A DNA stretch of 38,159 bases from a virus: IMG/VR virus record IMGVR_UViG_3300043429_000425, positions 1 to 38,159 of that record. The stretch is one strand, 5' to 3'. Under the pieces are notes generated by a model. The model ran no database searches. It was not told the DNA's origin and worked only from the letters and a program-made list of their open reading frames with translations. The translations under genes and the position numbers were made by a program. Below are positions 1 through 7,586 of the stretch, piece by piece (position 1 is the first letter of the stretch; the number at the start of each line of letters is the position of its first letter).

Positions 1-592
1 ATTCTAACTCTGCACTATCTCTATAACTGGCATTTATACCGCCTAGTACTGTAGGAAAAGCATTTATATAATCCCACTTCGCTACTGCATTTTCATATTC
101 GTCTAATGCTAAAACGGTAAACGTCGATGAATACTCTGTTAATCGTCCTGTTGAATCTCTTCCTAGTTGTTTGTAATCAAATTGTGAATTCTCATCATCA
201 TTCTGAATATCCAACCATTTATATAAAATATAATAGTTATCGAACCTATTATCTACTGTAAAATTTATATTTAATGGTGGTGCTGACGGTCTAGATAAAC
301 CAGAAAACTTCATAGTCTGTCCAGAATAAGGAACTTCTATTTTATTTATCTGTAATTCAGGAACAACAAACCCCCATATATTAAGCTGCAATCTTTCTAA
401 ATTTCCCCCATGACAAAATCTGGATTCCTTTCGAAGTAAAGGTTTTAGGATATTTGGTATATCCATGATGAGCCTAAATTTATCTTTCCTAGATACATTA
501 GTAGTGGATTGGGTATCTGTGTAGTGGCCTGTAGATATAATCGCAGGAACAGGACATGATATATCTGGAGGAGTCGGTGTATTATTCGCCAT
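1..592 (-). CDS. 19: Tail tube protein, gp19-like (C-terminus cut off by window edge)
   Basis: The frame is open from an ATG at 592 to the left edge, giving about 197 residues. It begins MANNTPTPPDISCPVP and contains phrases typical of the T4 tail tube family: RPSAPPLNINFTVDNRF, then LALDEYENAVAKWDYINAFP followed by TVLGGINASYRDS. In the family this protein polymerises as hexameric rings into the inner tube of the contractile tail. Gene order fits, since the large terminase lies directly upstream on the same strand, as genes 17 and 19 cluster in T4. A TATAAATA box sits only 6 bases before the ATG and there is no Shine-Dalgarno sequence. The assignment rests on motif resemblance; the C-terminus is not visible. 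Confidence 0.75.
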   Translation of the reverse strand, partial: MANNTPTPPDISCPVPAIISTGHYTDTQSTTNVSRKDKFRLIMDIPNILKPLLRKESRFCHGGNLERLQLNIWGFVVPELQINKIEVPYSGQTMKFSGLSRPSAPPLNINFTVDNRFDNYYILYKWLDIQNDDENSQFDYKQLGRDSTGRLTEYSSTFTVLALDEYENAVAKWDYINAFPTVLGGINASYRDSAELE

Positions 593-598
593 TTGTAT

Positions 599-606
599 TA
601 TTTATA
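599..606 (-). promoter_or_regulatory. T4-type late promoter for tail tube gene
   Basis: A perfect TATAAATA on the minus strand ends 6 bases before the ATG at 592. No -35-like hexamer is seen. The box also overlaps the stop region of the terminase gene. With the usual late-promoter geometry the transcript would start at or next to the AUG. Confidence 0.7.
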
Positions 607-2314
607 AGAAATCCCACCCGCCCCCTGTGACATTCTGTGCATATTTTTCTCTGATATCAATAGGCGTTTCTGTTCCGAAATTGAATACTGCATTATAAAT
701 TCTTCCTCCTCCAATATCACGTATAGGTTTGGATCGATCTAATCCGTTTTTAAAATAATTATCGACCAAATATTGATTAGGATCGCTTATTTTTATAGGT
801 GCGCCTGAATCGTCATATTCTTCAATATCTAAATAACGCTCTGCAATATCTTTTTTAAGGATAACTAGTGCCCATACCATCGCCATAACACGGTCATCAT
901 GGTATCCCTTTTTAGCACCCCAAGTCTTATTTTCTTTACGAATAAATGACTCGAATTCTGTGACAGATTGAAGATCATATATAGATACCGATTGTTTATG
1001 CTCAACATAATATTTGAGATTCTGAATACCTGCATATTTAGAGTTTTGGTGGCAGAAAATACCAGGATTTTGATAAACACCGCGTTTATCATTTTGCATT
1101 GTATAATTTACGATATTATCATAATTATGAACATTTAGTAATGCATCAATTACAGTTGCACCTTCTTTATTTCGTTCAATACACAGGAAAGGTCTTCCCC
1201 AAGAACGAGCAATTTGATTCAATTTTTCTGCAAAAACCCACGGTGCAATTTTATTGGATGCATAAGTTGCACAATGTTGAATATCAAGGGGATCGGTAAT
1301 ATCTAGTACATGCATAACTGTGAAGTCTTGTCCTACACCTTCTGCAATATCGACACCGATAGTATATATTCTTCCGGGTCTTGGTTCTTGCCAAATATAA
1401 TAATCGCCATTATCAAACGAAAATTCGGCAGGGCAGCACATACCCTTCAATTTTTCAATAACCTGTTGATTGATGGCAGCCGTTCCAGTTTCTAAGAATT
1501 GAATTTCAAACTCTTGATTCCAGGTATCTTTATCAAAGTTAATAGATGCGAGAGTTCGCTTTACCCAATCTGCATCTCTTCCAGGAACATCTGAATAATG
1601 AATTTTAACAGGATACCAACCGTTCGAACCTTTTACTGCACCATCCCAGAATTCATAAAATTTTCCTTGTGCGCCTTTGGGCGTACTAACTAAGACAATT
1701 TTTGCACTTTTTGAAGATGAGATTGTAGGCATTATGGATTTTACGAATGGCTCTATAATCTGTGATTGTAAGTGGGCAAATTCGTCCACAAATAAAAGGT
1801 TTACGGATTTACCACGAATACCAGATTCGGATGTGGTTGATATGAATATCTTGGAACCGTTGTCAAACTTAATATTTTCGTTAGTAAATGTAGGAACACA
1901 TGCTTTAAGCCAATTAGGAAGTTCTTCATAACCCAACTTAATACGTTCAAGAATTTCCTTTGCCTGTTCTTCTTTATTTGCTAAAATAGCAATCGTATAG
2001 TCGCTAGTAAACAATGCATACCACAGACATATAATAGTCATGAGTGTACTTTTTCCGACCTGTCTTGATGCACATATAATAGTCATCTTATTATCTAATA
2101 CAGATGTTATTGCATTTCTTTGAGCGGGATATAATTTAATAGTCTGACGACCCTCATCCAAATTGATAATATAAAAATATTTTTCTGCAAAATATAGAAT
2201 ATCTTCGGAACAACGTTTAAGTTCCATTAATTGTTCTGGGGTATAATCTATTGTAATTGATATGGGAAGTGCTTCATTATTATTGAGAAATTTGTCACTG
2301 TTCTTCTTTGACAT
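602..2314 (-). CDS. 17: Terminase large subunit, gp17-like
   Basis: This is the ATP-driven DNA packaging motor and headful nuclease that docks on the portal. The 570-residue product is slightly shorter than T4 gp17 (610). The N-terminal ATPase has Walker A CASRQVGKST at residues 81-90 and Walker B LLFVDE at 173-178. The C-terminal RNase H-like nuclease shows the expected acidic residues: D322 in IGVDIAEG, E380 in CIERNKEG, and D473/D474 in HDDRVMAM. All catalytic positions appear intact and no intein or intron is seen. The start at 2314 is preceded by TATAAGTA 7 bases upstream. The tail tube gene follows 9 bases downstream. Confidence 0.95.
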   Translation of the reverse strand: MSKKNSDKFLNNNEALPISITIDYTPEQLMELKRCSEDILYFAEKYFYIINLDEGRQTIKLYPAQRNAITSVLDNKMTIICASRQVGKSTLMTIICLWYALFTSDYTIAILANKEEQAKEILERIKLGYEELPNWLKACVPTFTNENIKFDNGSKIFISTTSESGIRGKSVNLLFVDEFAHLQSQIIEPFVKSIMPTISSSKSAKIVLVSTPKGAQGKFYEFWDGAVKGSNGWYPVKIHYSDVPGRDADWVKRTLASINFDKDTWNQEFEIQFLETGTAAINQQVIEKLKGMCCPAEFSFDNGDYYIWQEPRPGRIYTIGVDIAEGVGQDFTVMHVLDITDPLDIQHCATYASNKIAPWVFAEKLNQIARSWGRPFLCIERNKEGATVIDALLNVHNYDNIVNYTMQNDKRGVYQNPGIFCHQNSKYAGIQNLKYYVEHKQSVSIYDLQSVTEFESFIRKENKTWGAKKGYHDDRVMAMVWALVILKKDIAERYLDIEEYDDSGAPIKISDPNQYLVDNYFKNGLDRSKPIRDIGGGRIYNAVFNFGTETPIDIREKYAQNVTGGGWDFL

Positions 2315-2321
2315 ATAAAAC

Positions 2322-2329
2322 TACTTATA
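2322..2329 (-). promoter_or_regulatory. Late promoter variant TATAAGTA before terminase
   Basis: TATAAGTA on the minus strand lies 7 bases before the ATG at 2314. The TAAGTA variant recurs before 11324, 11770, 13617 and 25564. Confidence 0.55.
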
Positions 2330-2353
2330 AAATAGCAAAAATGTTAAAAGTTA

Positions 2354-2361
2354 AATAAATA
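2354..2361 (+). promoter_or_regulatory. Late promoter AATAAATA before acidic head-type gene
   Basis: AATAAATA ends 6 bases before the ATG at 2368. A second overlapping TAAATA begins 4 bases earlier. The site is divergent to the terminase promoter at 2322-2329. Confidence 0.6.
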
Positions 2362-2367
2362 AAAGAT

Positions 2368-3162
2368 ATGGAACAAAATAATGATCTAACCTCAATTTAT
2401 GAAAACATGTACCGTCCACAAGGTAATGTAGTTACAGAATCTTCAAATGTTATCGAAGAGGCTGCACCCAAATTTAAGAAAAAGTTTAAAGGAAAAAAAA
2501 GCCGCAAAGGTGGAGATAAAAAGATGATTGGAGCGATTGAACAAGTTAATAGTTCATACAGCTTTGATAATGTTTTTGGTAAACTTCTTCGTGAAATGGA
2601 AGAAATGGGTGGAGAATTTGGTGAAGAAGACGATAATGTTTTCGATGCAGATGGTGGTGAATTTGAAGACGAAATCGGCGGAACAGGTGAATCTATTACT
2701 CTTGATGAGCTTCGTAATATGACCCTCGGGGAGATCGTGGATCTTCTTGCTGGTGGAACAGAAGATGAAGGTGATGAGTTTGGTGATGAAGGTGATGAGT
2801 TTGGATTCGAAAGCGACTTGGATGAAGGTGACGAGATTCCTACAGAAGCCTATGCTTTTGATGGCGGTGAAGGAAATCCAAAAGGTATCCAAGGAAATTA
2901 CGACGGAAAAGCACGTAAACAGGCAAAAACCACTCATGTCAAAGATAATGGTGATATGAAATTTGACCAAGATACTGGATATGATCCAGACGATGTGGAA
3001 GGTTCCGAAGGTTCTGAACACGGAGCACAAGGAAATTATGATGGAAAAGCTCGCGCACTTCCAAAAACTACACACGTAAAGGGAAATGGTGATGCCGACT
3101 TCGGCAAGGCCAAGACTGGAATCAAAACCTCTACAGGGAAGAAAGAGAAGAACTACTTCTAA
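2368..3162 (+). CDS. Acidic, repeat-containing candidate internal head or scaffold protein
   Basis: I do not recognise a named family. The 264-residue product has a short N-terminal stretch MEQNNDLTSIYEN that could be a capsid-targeting peptide with a T4 prohead-protease-like site (I-x-E, residues 10-12), then a basic patch (KFKKKFKGKKSRKGGDKK, 35-52), a strongly acidic middle (about 82-158, with GDEFGDEGDEFG), and two copies of QGNYDGKAR-x3-KTTHVK at about 175-192 and 221-238. A similar GNYWDGKGAR segment occurs in the protein encoded at 11324-11761. The phrase LRNMTLGEI resembles MNLGELRRI in the product of 8747-9400. It is a single-gene plus-strand transcription unit with its own late promoter and terminator. 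A virion or prohead role is inferred. Confidence 0.8.
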   Translation: MEQNNDLTSIYENMYRPQGNVVTESSNVIEEAAPKFKKKFKGKKSRKGGDKKMIGAIEQVNSSYSFDNVFGKLLREMEEMGGEFGEEDDNVFDADGGEFEDEIGGTGESITLDELRNMTLGEIVDLLAGGTEDEGDEFGDEGDEFGFESDLDEGDEIPTEAYAFDGGEGNPKGIQGNYDGKARKQAKTTHVKDNGDMKFDQDTGYDPDDVEGSEGSEHGAQGNYDGKARALPKTTHVKGNGDADFGKAKTGIKTSTGKKEKNYF

Positions 3163-3186
3163 TAAAAAGATAAATTAAACAAAAAA

Positions 3187-3210
3187 CCCACATATAATAT
3201 TATATGTGGG
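3187..3210 (+). terminator. Bidirectional rho-independent terminator
   Basis: A perfect 24-base palindrome (arms CCCACATATAAT and ATTATATGTGGG) is flanked by an A run on the left and seven T residues on the right. It ends the 2368 gene and insulates the tail fibre gene, whose late promoter begins 16 bases later. Confidence 0.9.
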
Positions 3211-3225
3211 TTTTTTTATTTTGTA

Positions 3226-3233
3226 TATAAATA
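3226..3233 (+). promoter_or_regulatory. Late promoter TATAAATA for the tail fibre pair
   Basis: A perfect TATAAATA is followed by 5 bases (TCATT) and the ATG at 3239. It lies directly after a terminator, so the fibre genes must have their own promoter here. Its geometry would place the start of transcription on the A of ATG. Confidence 0.8.
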
Positions 3234-3238
3234 TCATT

Positions 3239-3901
3239 ATGCCTTATTATATTCCTGACTTGACTTCTAGAACAACATGTATAGGAAATACACTATCAAC
3301 TTTTAATATAAGTTTTTCATCTCTAGATACCAATTTATATAATCTATCTTCGTATACTGTTAATAGTGTAAACTATCTGAGTTCTACAATGGTTTCCACT
3401 AGTGCAACATTGAACACTAGGATCAATTATCTGAGTTCTACAATGGTTTCCACTAGTGCAACATTGAACACTAGGATTGATTATTTAAGTTCTACGATGA
3501 TTTCTACTAGTGGCGCATTGTTAAATCATATAAATTTTGTGAGTTCATCAGTAGATTACGTATCGGCAAATGTGGTCAATGATTTTATATTACAGGGTGT
3601 TCTTACTATAAACTCTGCCGCAGAGATTAATTGGAATTTTGATGAAGTTGGTAGTAATGCCATAATACATTTAGAGGGTAAAGCCAAATTAAACAATCCA
3701 ACAGAAATTTTTGCAGGACAGAGCGGGAACCTTATCATAAAAGTGGCCAGTGCGGGTTCTGAATTATCTGCATTTGGGTCTTTGTGGACTTTCGTGGACA
3801 ACAATTCCGCATTTTATACCACACTTTCTGCAAAGAATGTTATCTCATTCTACTATGATGGAGAACAGTTCCTCTCTAATATGAATTTCTTTAACATTTA
3901 A
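3239..3901 (+). CDS. Tail fibre-like protein with coiled-coil repeats
   Basis: The 220-residue product starts at the ATG at 3239 (MPYYIPDLTS). An in-frame ATG at 3206 lies inside the terminator, upstream of the promoter, so I reject it. Residues about 40-115 hold three to four 18-residue repeats of the type INYLSSTMVSTSATLNTR with a hydrophobic periodicity expected of a trimeric coiled coil. The C-terminal half looks like a beta-rich fibre tip, ending in VISFYYDGEQFL, a phrase common at the ends of phage fibre proteins. The next gene starts one base after its stop codon. The role (fibre shaft or connector) is inferred; the receptor is unknown. Confidence 0.75.
   Translation: MPYYIPDLTSRTTCIGNTLSTFNISFSSLDTNLYNLSSYTVNSVNYLSSTMVSTSATLNTRINYLSSTMVSTSATLNTRIDYLSSTMISTSGALLNHINFVSSSVDYVSANVVNDFILQGVLTINSAAEINWNFDEVGSNAIIHLEGKAKLNNPTEIFAGQSGNLIIKVASAGSELSAFGSLWTFVDNNSAFYTTLSAKNVISFYYDGEQFLSNMNFFNI
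3374..3481 (+). repeat. 54-base tandem repeat in the fibre shaft
   Basis: Bases 3374-3423 are repeated exactly at 3428-3477 (period 54, 18 codons). A third, diverged copy follows from 3482. In protein terms this is the coiled-coil unit of the fibre. Confidence 0.95.
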
Positions 3902-3902
3902 T

Positions 3903-5033
3903 ATGTCATTAATCGTTCCTATTGCTCTTAGATTTACTACTGCTAGATTCCCTGAATTGAATATCAGTGGGGCAGTGTATAGCGTAATAACAGATTCGGC
4001 AGATAATAATTTTATATTTGGTGATTTCCTTTCTGTGCAAGGTAACACTCGTTATAATATGGCAAAGCTGTCTAATGGCAATGTTCTTGATGGCGGTTTT
4101 GGTATCACAAATGTATATGGCGTAACATATTCATGTTCGTCTGGATTTGATATTGCTACTAATCAGGAGATATTTTTTATACCATCTAATGGATTGGATA
4201 AAATTAAAAAATCTGATTCGTCTGTCGTGCAAGTCGGAACACAATATATAAATGGATTAGTTTATAAAATCATTACTGATACTGATAATTCTGGTGTTTT
4301 CTTGTTAGGCTCCTTCACAAAAATAGGAACAACTCCCAGAAATAAAATAGCAAAAATAAATGCTTCGGATTTATTGGTTTCGACATGGAATTGCAATCCG
4401 CCCACTGGATACGGAGTATTTTCTATGGGTCTGTGTAAAACTACTAGCCATCTTTATGTGGTTGGTAATTTTACATCGATAAGAAGTGTTGCCAGGAAGT
4501 TTATCGCCAGAGTTAGGAAAGATACTGGTGCAGTTGATCTTACTTTTAATGCAAATACTTCAGTTTCAGGTATGGACTCCGTTTCGGATTTATACATTCT
4601 CCCAGATGATTCCATCATCGTAGTCGGAACTGCAACGAACAAAAAACATTTAAAGCTTCTAAGAATAAGTTATACAGGAGCCACAATATGGTCCCATACT
4701 ATAGCAACAACTTCTTCGAATTTCGAAGGTCTGAAAATTAGAGGAAAGGGAGAAAATATATTCATATACTATTATGTGTCGCCAATAGTATCTTCGACGA
4801 AATACGGAACCTTGTATAATTATACATCTGGCGGGACACTTAATACAGCGTTTAATTCTCCATCGGGATATATAAGTATAGAATACACAAGCCCAACTGT
4901 ATACCCTATTATCCAAGATATGACTATAAATTCAACTGGGCATATAACTTTGGGAGGAAAATTTGATAAAGTCAATAATATAGCTAAAACGAATTACACA
5001 GTTCTAGAACCTACGGGAACAGTACTGTATTAG
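3903..5033 (+). CDS. Beta-propeller adhesin-like protein (delta-60/DUF5122-type repeats)
   Basis: The 376-residue product has recurring blades with phrases such as FIFGDFLSVQGNTRYNMAKL, LLGSFTKIGTTPRNKIAKI, YVVGNFTSIRSVARKFIARV and ITLGGKFDKVNNIAKTNYTV, roughly every 55-90 residues. This is the pattern of delta-60 (DUF5122) beta-propeller repeats: a hydrophobic strand, G-x-F, basic/Asn turn, then A-x-L/V. Such propellers occur in phage tail fibres and bacterial surface proteins. No signal peptide is seen. Start and stop of the preceding fibre gene are coupled (TAATATG), so the two are probably translated together and may act as shaft and tip, which is inference. It runs convergently to within 2 bases of the next gene's end. 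Confidence 0.7.
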   Translation: MSLIVPIALRFTTARFPELNISGAVYSVITDSADNNFIFGDFLSVQGNTRYNMAKLSNGNVLDGGFGITNVYGVTYSCSSGFDIATNQEIFFIPSNGLDKIKKSDSSVVQVGTQYINGLVYKIITDTDNSGVFLLGSFTKIGTTPRNKIAKINASDLLVSTWNCNPPTGYGVFSMGLCKTTSHLYVVGNFTSIRSVARKFIARVRKDTGAVDLTFNANTSVSGMDSVSDLYILPDDSIIVVGTATNKKHLKLLRISYTGATIWSHTIATTSSNFEGLKIRGKGENIFIYYYVSPIVSSTKYGTLYNYTSGGTLNTAFNSPSGYISIEYTSPTVYPIIQDMTINSTGHITLGGKFDKVNNIAKTNYTVLEPTGTVLY

Positions 5034-5035
5034 TA

Positions 5036-5338
5036 TTAAAAATTATACTTAGTGACTTCTATACAAATAGAATATACTTCCTGAATTAATTTATCAAAAT
5101 CTAATTCAGCAACATCACATCCACCCTTATGTCGTGTAGTATATAGCGGTGTCACGTTTCCATGCTCTTCATGAGCAAGGATTATATGTTTTTTATTTAT
5201 CTTATAATCCTTTAGAAACTTATTGAATAATATGGACTCATAATACTGTTTCTGTTCAGTGTATAAAGATATAAACACTACGGTATCCTCGTCCTGGATA
5301 TATAAAAATCCATTTATTATCTTATCAGGGTTTTTCAT
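5036..5338 (-). CDS. Small conserved-type phage protein, function unknown
   Basis: This 100-residue product (MKNPDKIINGFLYIQDED) is not recognised. It has no evident motif and no membrane segment. It is the last gene of the minus-strand block 5036-8693 and overlaps the preceding gene by 14 bases, so its translation is probably coupled. Its stop codon is only 2 bases from that of the convergent propeller gene, and I see no clear hairpin terminator between them. Confidence 0.75.
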   Translation of the reverse strand: MKNPDKIINGFLYIQDEDTVVFISLYTEQKQYYESILFNKFLKDYKINKKHIILAHEEHGNVTPLYTTRHKGGCDVAELDFDKLIQEVYSICIEVTKYNF

Positions 5339-5564
5339 TTAATAATTTATTATAATCTATATATTTTTTTGCACACCTAGGGCATATATCAAACTTTTTA
5401 TTAGTTAGATCGTAATGAATATAGAAACAACCCTTACATTTTCGACACCCTTTGGGTCTCATTTTTAAAGGTATTTGAAAGCTGTCTAATGCTTTCTCGT
5501 CTTCGGGCATAATTTCATATATGTCTCCGCTAAAAATAGAAAAATATAATAATTTCGTATTCAT
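5325..5564 (-). CDS. Small zinc-ribbon protein
   Basis: A 79-residue product with two CxxC knuckles, C40-x2-C43 (GCRKCKGC) and C61-x2-C64 (CPRC), separated by 17 residues, suggesting a single structural zinc site. The phrase RPKGCRKCKG resembles small zinc-finger proteins seen in other T4-like phages from my recollection. It overlaps both neighbours (4 bases with the gene upstream, 14 with the gene downstream), indicating tight translational coupling. No specific role can be given. Confidence 0.75.
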   Translation of the reverse strand: MNTKLLYFSIFSGDIYEIMPEDEKALDSFQIPLKMRPKGCRKCKGCFYIHYDLTNKKFDICPRCAKKYIDYNKLLNEKP

Positions 5565-5935
5565 TTAAACTTAAATTCTAATATATTATCAAATAATTTT
5601 GATGGAATATTATTATAATTGGTAATAATTCCGTCTATTGCTGATCTTTTTATATTCGAGTATTTTATAAGGGTGTCTATCCTATAATCAAAATACATTA
5701 TTCCTTCTGACGAATGTTCTTCTACATGGAAAGGAAATGGAATTTTTATAACATCTATCTTTTTAGTTCTTTCTAGAAGTAATTCATAATAGTAATTATT
5801 ACCTGTTATTTTATTATCTACTAGGATAAAACGTCCTTGTTTAAATAGCACATCTTTAATATAAATCTCTAAATATTTTTGAAAATATTTCTCAAAGATA
5901 TTTTCAATTTTTTCAGAAGAAGAATCGGGAAACAT
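5561..5935 (-). CDS. Hypothetical protein, 124 residues
   Basis: Not recognised. The product (MFPDSSSEKIENIFEKYF) has a helical, charged N-terminus and a mixed alpha/beta remainder without cysteine pairs or membrane segments. The start at 5935 is supported by a promoter-like TTGAAA-N16-TAAATA with the -10 box 6 bases before the ATG. It begins a three-gene overlapping set (5935 to 5036). Confidence 0.7.
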   Translation of the reverse strand: MFPDSSSEKIENIFEKYFQKYLEIYIKDVLFKQGRFILVDNKITGNNYYYELLLERTKKIDVIKIPFPFHVEEHSSEGIMYFDYRIDTLIKYSNIKRSAIDGIITNYNNIPSKLFDNILEFKFK

Positions 5936-5941
5936 AAAAAC

Positions 5942-5969
5942 TATTTAAAATACAAAACAAGTATTTCAA
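5942..5969 (-). promoter_or_regulatory. Sigma-70-like promoter TTGAAA-N16-TAAATA
   Basis: On the minus strand, TTGAAA (5969-5964) is followed after 16 bases by TAAATA (5947-5942), which lies 6 bases before the ATG at 5935. Confidence 0.5.
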
Positions 5970-6478
5970 GGTTTTTTGTTAAAAAATTGCGAAATACCTG
6001 ATTTAAATTTATCGTATATATTTGATAGCTTGTTTGGAATTTTATCGGGTGTGTTTTGTGCAACTTGCCCAGGAATGATCATATTTCCGACGTATCCCAT
6101 AAAATCAATCTTTTGTTGATTAGACATACCTATTATATAATCATAAAAATACTGCATGAATTGCTCTTGTTCTTCAGGAGTGTTAAGTGGAAATTGTTTT
6201 CTAATTTCCACTTGCTCTGCACCAAATACCCGGTATTCTTGTCGAAACATATCCCACACAACGCATAGATTATATGCTTTATAATTATATCCCATTCCAA
6301 CACCTTTAGGAGGGTGGAAGTGTAAAACCTGTGAACCAAAATCCCCATTAAGAAGGGGGAAGTTCGTGGTTCCGAACATCCCCCTTATATCTGACCATCC
6401 CAATTTTGGGTGTCTTCTAACAAATGTCAATTCTACTACATTAGTTCCTAAGATAGATTGAAGTTGACTGTTGTTCAT
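5966..6478 (-). CDS. Conserved T4-like phage protein of unknown function
   Basis: The 170-residue product contains VVELTFVRRHPKLGWSDIRG, then YNLCVVWDMFRQEYR. I recall this arrangement (VVEL-x-F-x-RR ... N-L-x-V-x-WD-x-F-x-Q-x-YR) from widespread hypothetical proteins of T4-like phages of marine and soil bacteria; their function is not known to me. The C-terminal third is rich in Gln/Asn/Lys and ends in an amphipathic stretch. The stop codon of the upstream gene is part of the TGATAAATA box that lies 5 bases before this gene's ATG. Confidence 0.75.
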   Translation of the reverse strand: MNNSQLQSILGTNVVELTFVRRHPKLGWSDIRGMFGTTNFPLLNGDFGSQVLHFHPPKGVGMGYNYKAYNLCVVWDMFRQEYRVFGAEQVEIRKQFPLNTPEEQEQFMQYFYDYIIGMSNQQKIDFMGYVGNMIIPGQVAQNTPDKIPNKLSNIYDKFKSGISQFFNKKP

Positions 6479-6483
6479 TCATA

Positions 6484-6491
6484 TATTTATC
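6484..6491 (-). promoter_or_regulatory. Late-type box GATAAATA with embedded stop codon
   Basis: GATAAATA on the minus strand ends 5 bases before the ATG at 6478. The TGA stop of the upstream gene (6490-6492) overlaps it, so stop, promoter and start are packed in 17 bases. Confidence 0.55.
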
Positions 6492-6717
6492 AACAGAGTG
6501 GTGTTGCACTCACTCCTGTATGTCCTGTAAATAATTTATGATACCCTAAGTTGGAATGATCGGGAGAACAATAAGAAGGTTCTAGAACGGGTGTAACCTT
6601 TTTAAACACCAAATTGAGATGATTCTTAATCTCTTGTACTTGATTTTCATCCAAAGTTTTTGGATTACTAAGTTCAAAAAAACCTTGCAGCCAATAACAA
6701 AATTGTAACTCGTTCAT
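6490..6717 (-). CDS. Small conserved phage protein (NELQFCYWLQGFFE type)
   Basis: A 75-residue product beginning MNELQFCYWLQGFFELSNPK with a predicted amphipathic helix, then TLDENQVQEIKNHLNLVF. The FCYWLQGFFE opening is one I recall from small uncharacterised proteins of many tailed phages; no function is established. The start is one base after the stop codon of the co-chaperonin gene (TAATATG), a coupling pattern used repeatedly in this genome. Confidence 0.75.
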   Translation of the reverse strand: MNELQFCYWLQGFFELSNPKTLDENQVQEIKNHLNLVFKKVTPVLEPSYCSPDHSNLGYHKLFTGHTGVSATPLC

Positions 6718-6718
6718 A

Positions 6719-7162
6719 TTACTGTAATAAAACGTTATCCTCTATACTTCTCTTAATTTCATCTTCAGAACCATCAAATTCCACAACCATCATAACTTGT
6801 TCTTCGCGGATTAACATGGTTTTATAACCACCAACTTTTTGTTCAAATGGGGAGCCAAGTCCATTAGCAAATCTGATGTATTCTCCTATTTGGGCATGTT
6901 TAACATCGGGTCCAGCCATAAGAATTTTTCCTAGACGATAAAGACCCTTTGATTGACTAATTGGGATGCTGATGCCGTTGCGTATGATAGTATCCGCATC
7001 AGGATCATCAATCATTTGTACCCAGAGCGTATCTTTATATAATTTTTTAATATTCCATCTAGAAAAGTCTAGATCATAATTTACAATCTTTTCCGTTCTA
7101 AAGTGCTTTTGAATAGCATGTGATATAGTGTGCTGAGTTAATTTAGTAAGTTCTTCTGACAT
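6719..7162 (-). CDS. 31: GroES-like co-chaperonin (gp31-like)
   Basis: The 147-residue product resembles phage co-chaperonins. A GroES beta-barrel pattern is visible: DTLWVQMIDD, a loop with GISIP (mobile-loop-like position), YRLGKILMAGP, IGEYIRFANG, and the closing strand MLIREEQVMMVVEFDG. In T4, gp31 replaces GroES on GroEL to fold the major capsid protein gp23; the same role is inferred here. The N-terminal 40 residues are extra relative to bacterial GroES (about 97 residues). A promoter-like TTGCAA-N16-CTAAATA region lies 6 bases upstream of the start, and the gene is followed by coupled small genes. Confidence 0.65.
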   Translation of the reverse strand: MSEELTKLTQHTISHAIQKHFRTEKIVNYDLDFSRWNIKKLYKDTLWVQMIDDPDADTIIRNGISIPISQSKGLYRLGKILMAGPDVKHAQIGEYIRFANGLGSPFEQKVGGYKTMLIREEQVMMVVEFDGSEDEIKRSIEDNVLLQ

Positions 7163-7168
7163 TTATTT

Positions 7169-7196
7169 TATTTAGGCACTACTTTTGTTCTTGCAA
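7169..7196 (-). promoter_or_regulatory. Promoter before co-chaperonin gene
   Basis: TTGCAA (7191-7196, palindromic) is followed on the minus strand by 16 bases and TAAATA (7174-7169), 6 bases before the ATG at 7162. The box can also be read as the CTAAATA late motif known from T4-like cyanophages. Confidence 0.5.
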
Positions 7197-7586
7197 GATT
7201 TTTTCAGAAGTTTCTGTATAATTATCAACCAAATCAGGAAAAATATCAATTAAATCCTCTAATTCTCTCTTAGATATTTCCAGATTTTCTGCTACTAATC
7301 CGATATCAAATGGAGGATCTTTATATTCTTTCTTCTGCCAGATATAAGGCATATAGGCACTCTTAACTTTAGGGATTAAGCATTTTAAAAAGTTATAAAT
7401 CTCTTGATCATCGTCCCACCCCTTCAATTTCATATTCAACGTACTGTTTATTAGATTACAGTGTGTCATTGATGCGGTTGATAAATATCTTTGGATCAGA
7501 AATTTAACAAAAGAATCACATGGAAGAATTGGATGCTGTTCTTTTTCGGTTAAAATTTCTCTTGCGAATTCAAGTGGATTTTTCAT
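7179..7586 (-). CDS. 62: Clamp-loader small subunit, gp62-like (tentative)
   Basis: The 135-residue product has the order of features of T4 gp62: a D-x-F-V-K-F-L-I-Q-R-x-L-S segment, an N-x-x-N-S region, then DDDQEIYNFLKCLIPKVKSA and a tail IGLVAENLEISKRELEDLID. T4 gp62 (187 residues) shows the analogous KFMVENALSQ, then an AHFNYLMAAVPRGKR segment. gp62 with gp44 loads the sliding clamp at primer ends. The gp44 ATPase is not in this window, and the gene sits apart from the other replication genes, which lowers confidence. It overlaps the upstream gene by 17 bases. It could instead be an unrelated helical protein. Confidence 0.5.
   Translation of the reverse strand: MKNPLEFAREILTEKEQHPILPCDSFVKFLIQRYLSTASMTHCNLINSTLNMKLKGWDDDQEIYNFLKCLIPKVKSAYMPYIWQKKEYKDPPFDIGLVAENLEISKRELEDLIDIFPDLVDNYTETSEKILQEQK

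Noticed and set aside
2554-3075. Open frame of 173 codons on the minus strand inside the acidic head-type gene
   Set aside because: It lies wholly opposite a gene with promoter and terminator, and its Cys/Phe/Ile-rich translation looks like the complement of Glu/Gly codons.
3206-3238. Upstream in-frame start for the tail fibre gene
   Set aside because: The ATG at 3206 is inside the terminator and precedes the promoter; the ATG at 3239 has the standard 5-base spacing.
5138-5212. Hairpin TGCTC-TTCAT-GAGCA followed by a T-rich stretch as terminator for the 3903 gene
   Set aside because: The stem is short, the T run is 14 bases away and interrupted, and it lies inside the opposing gene.
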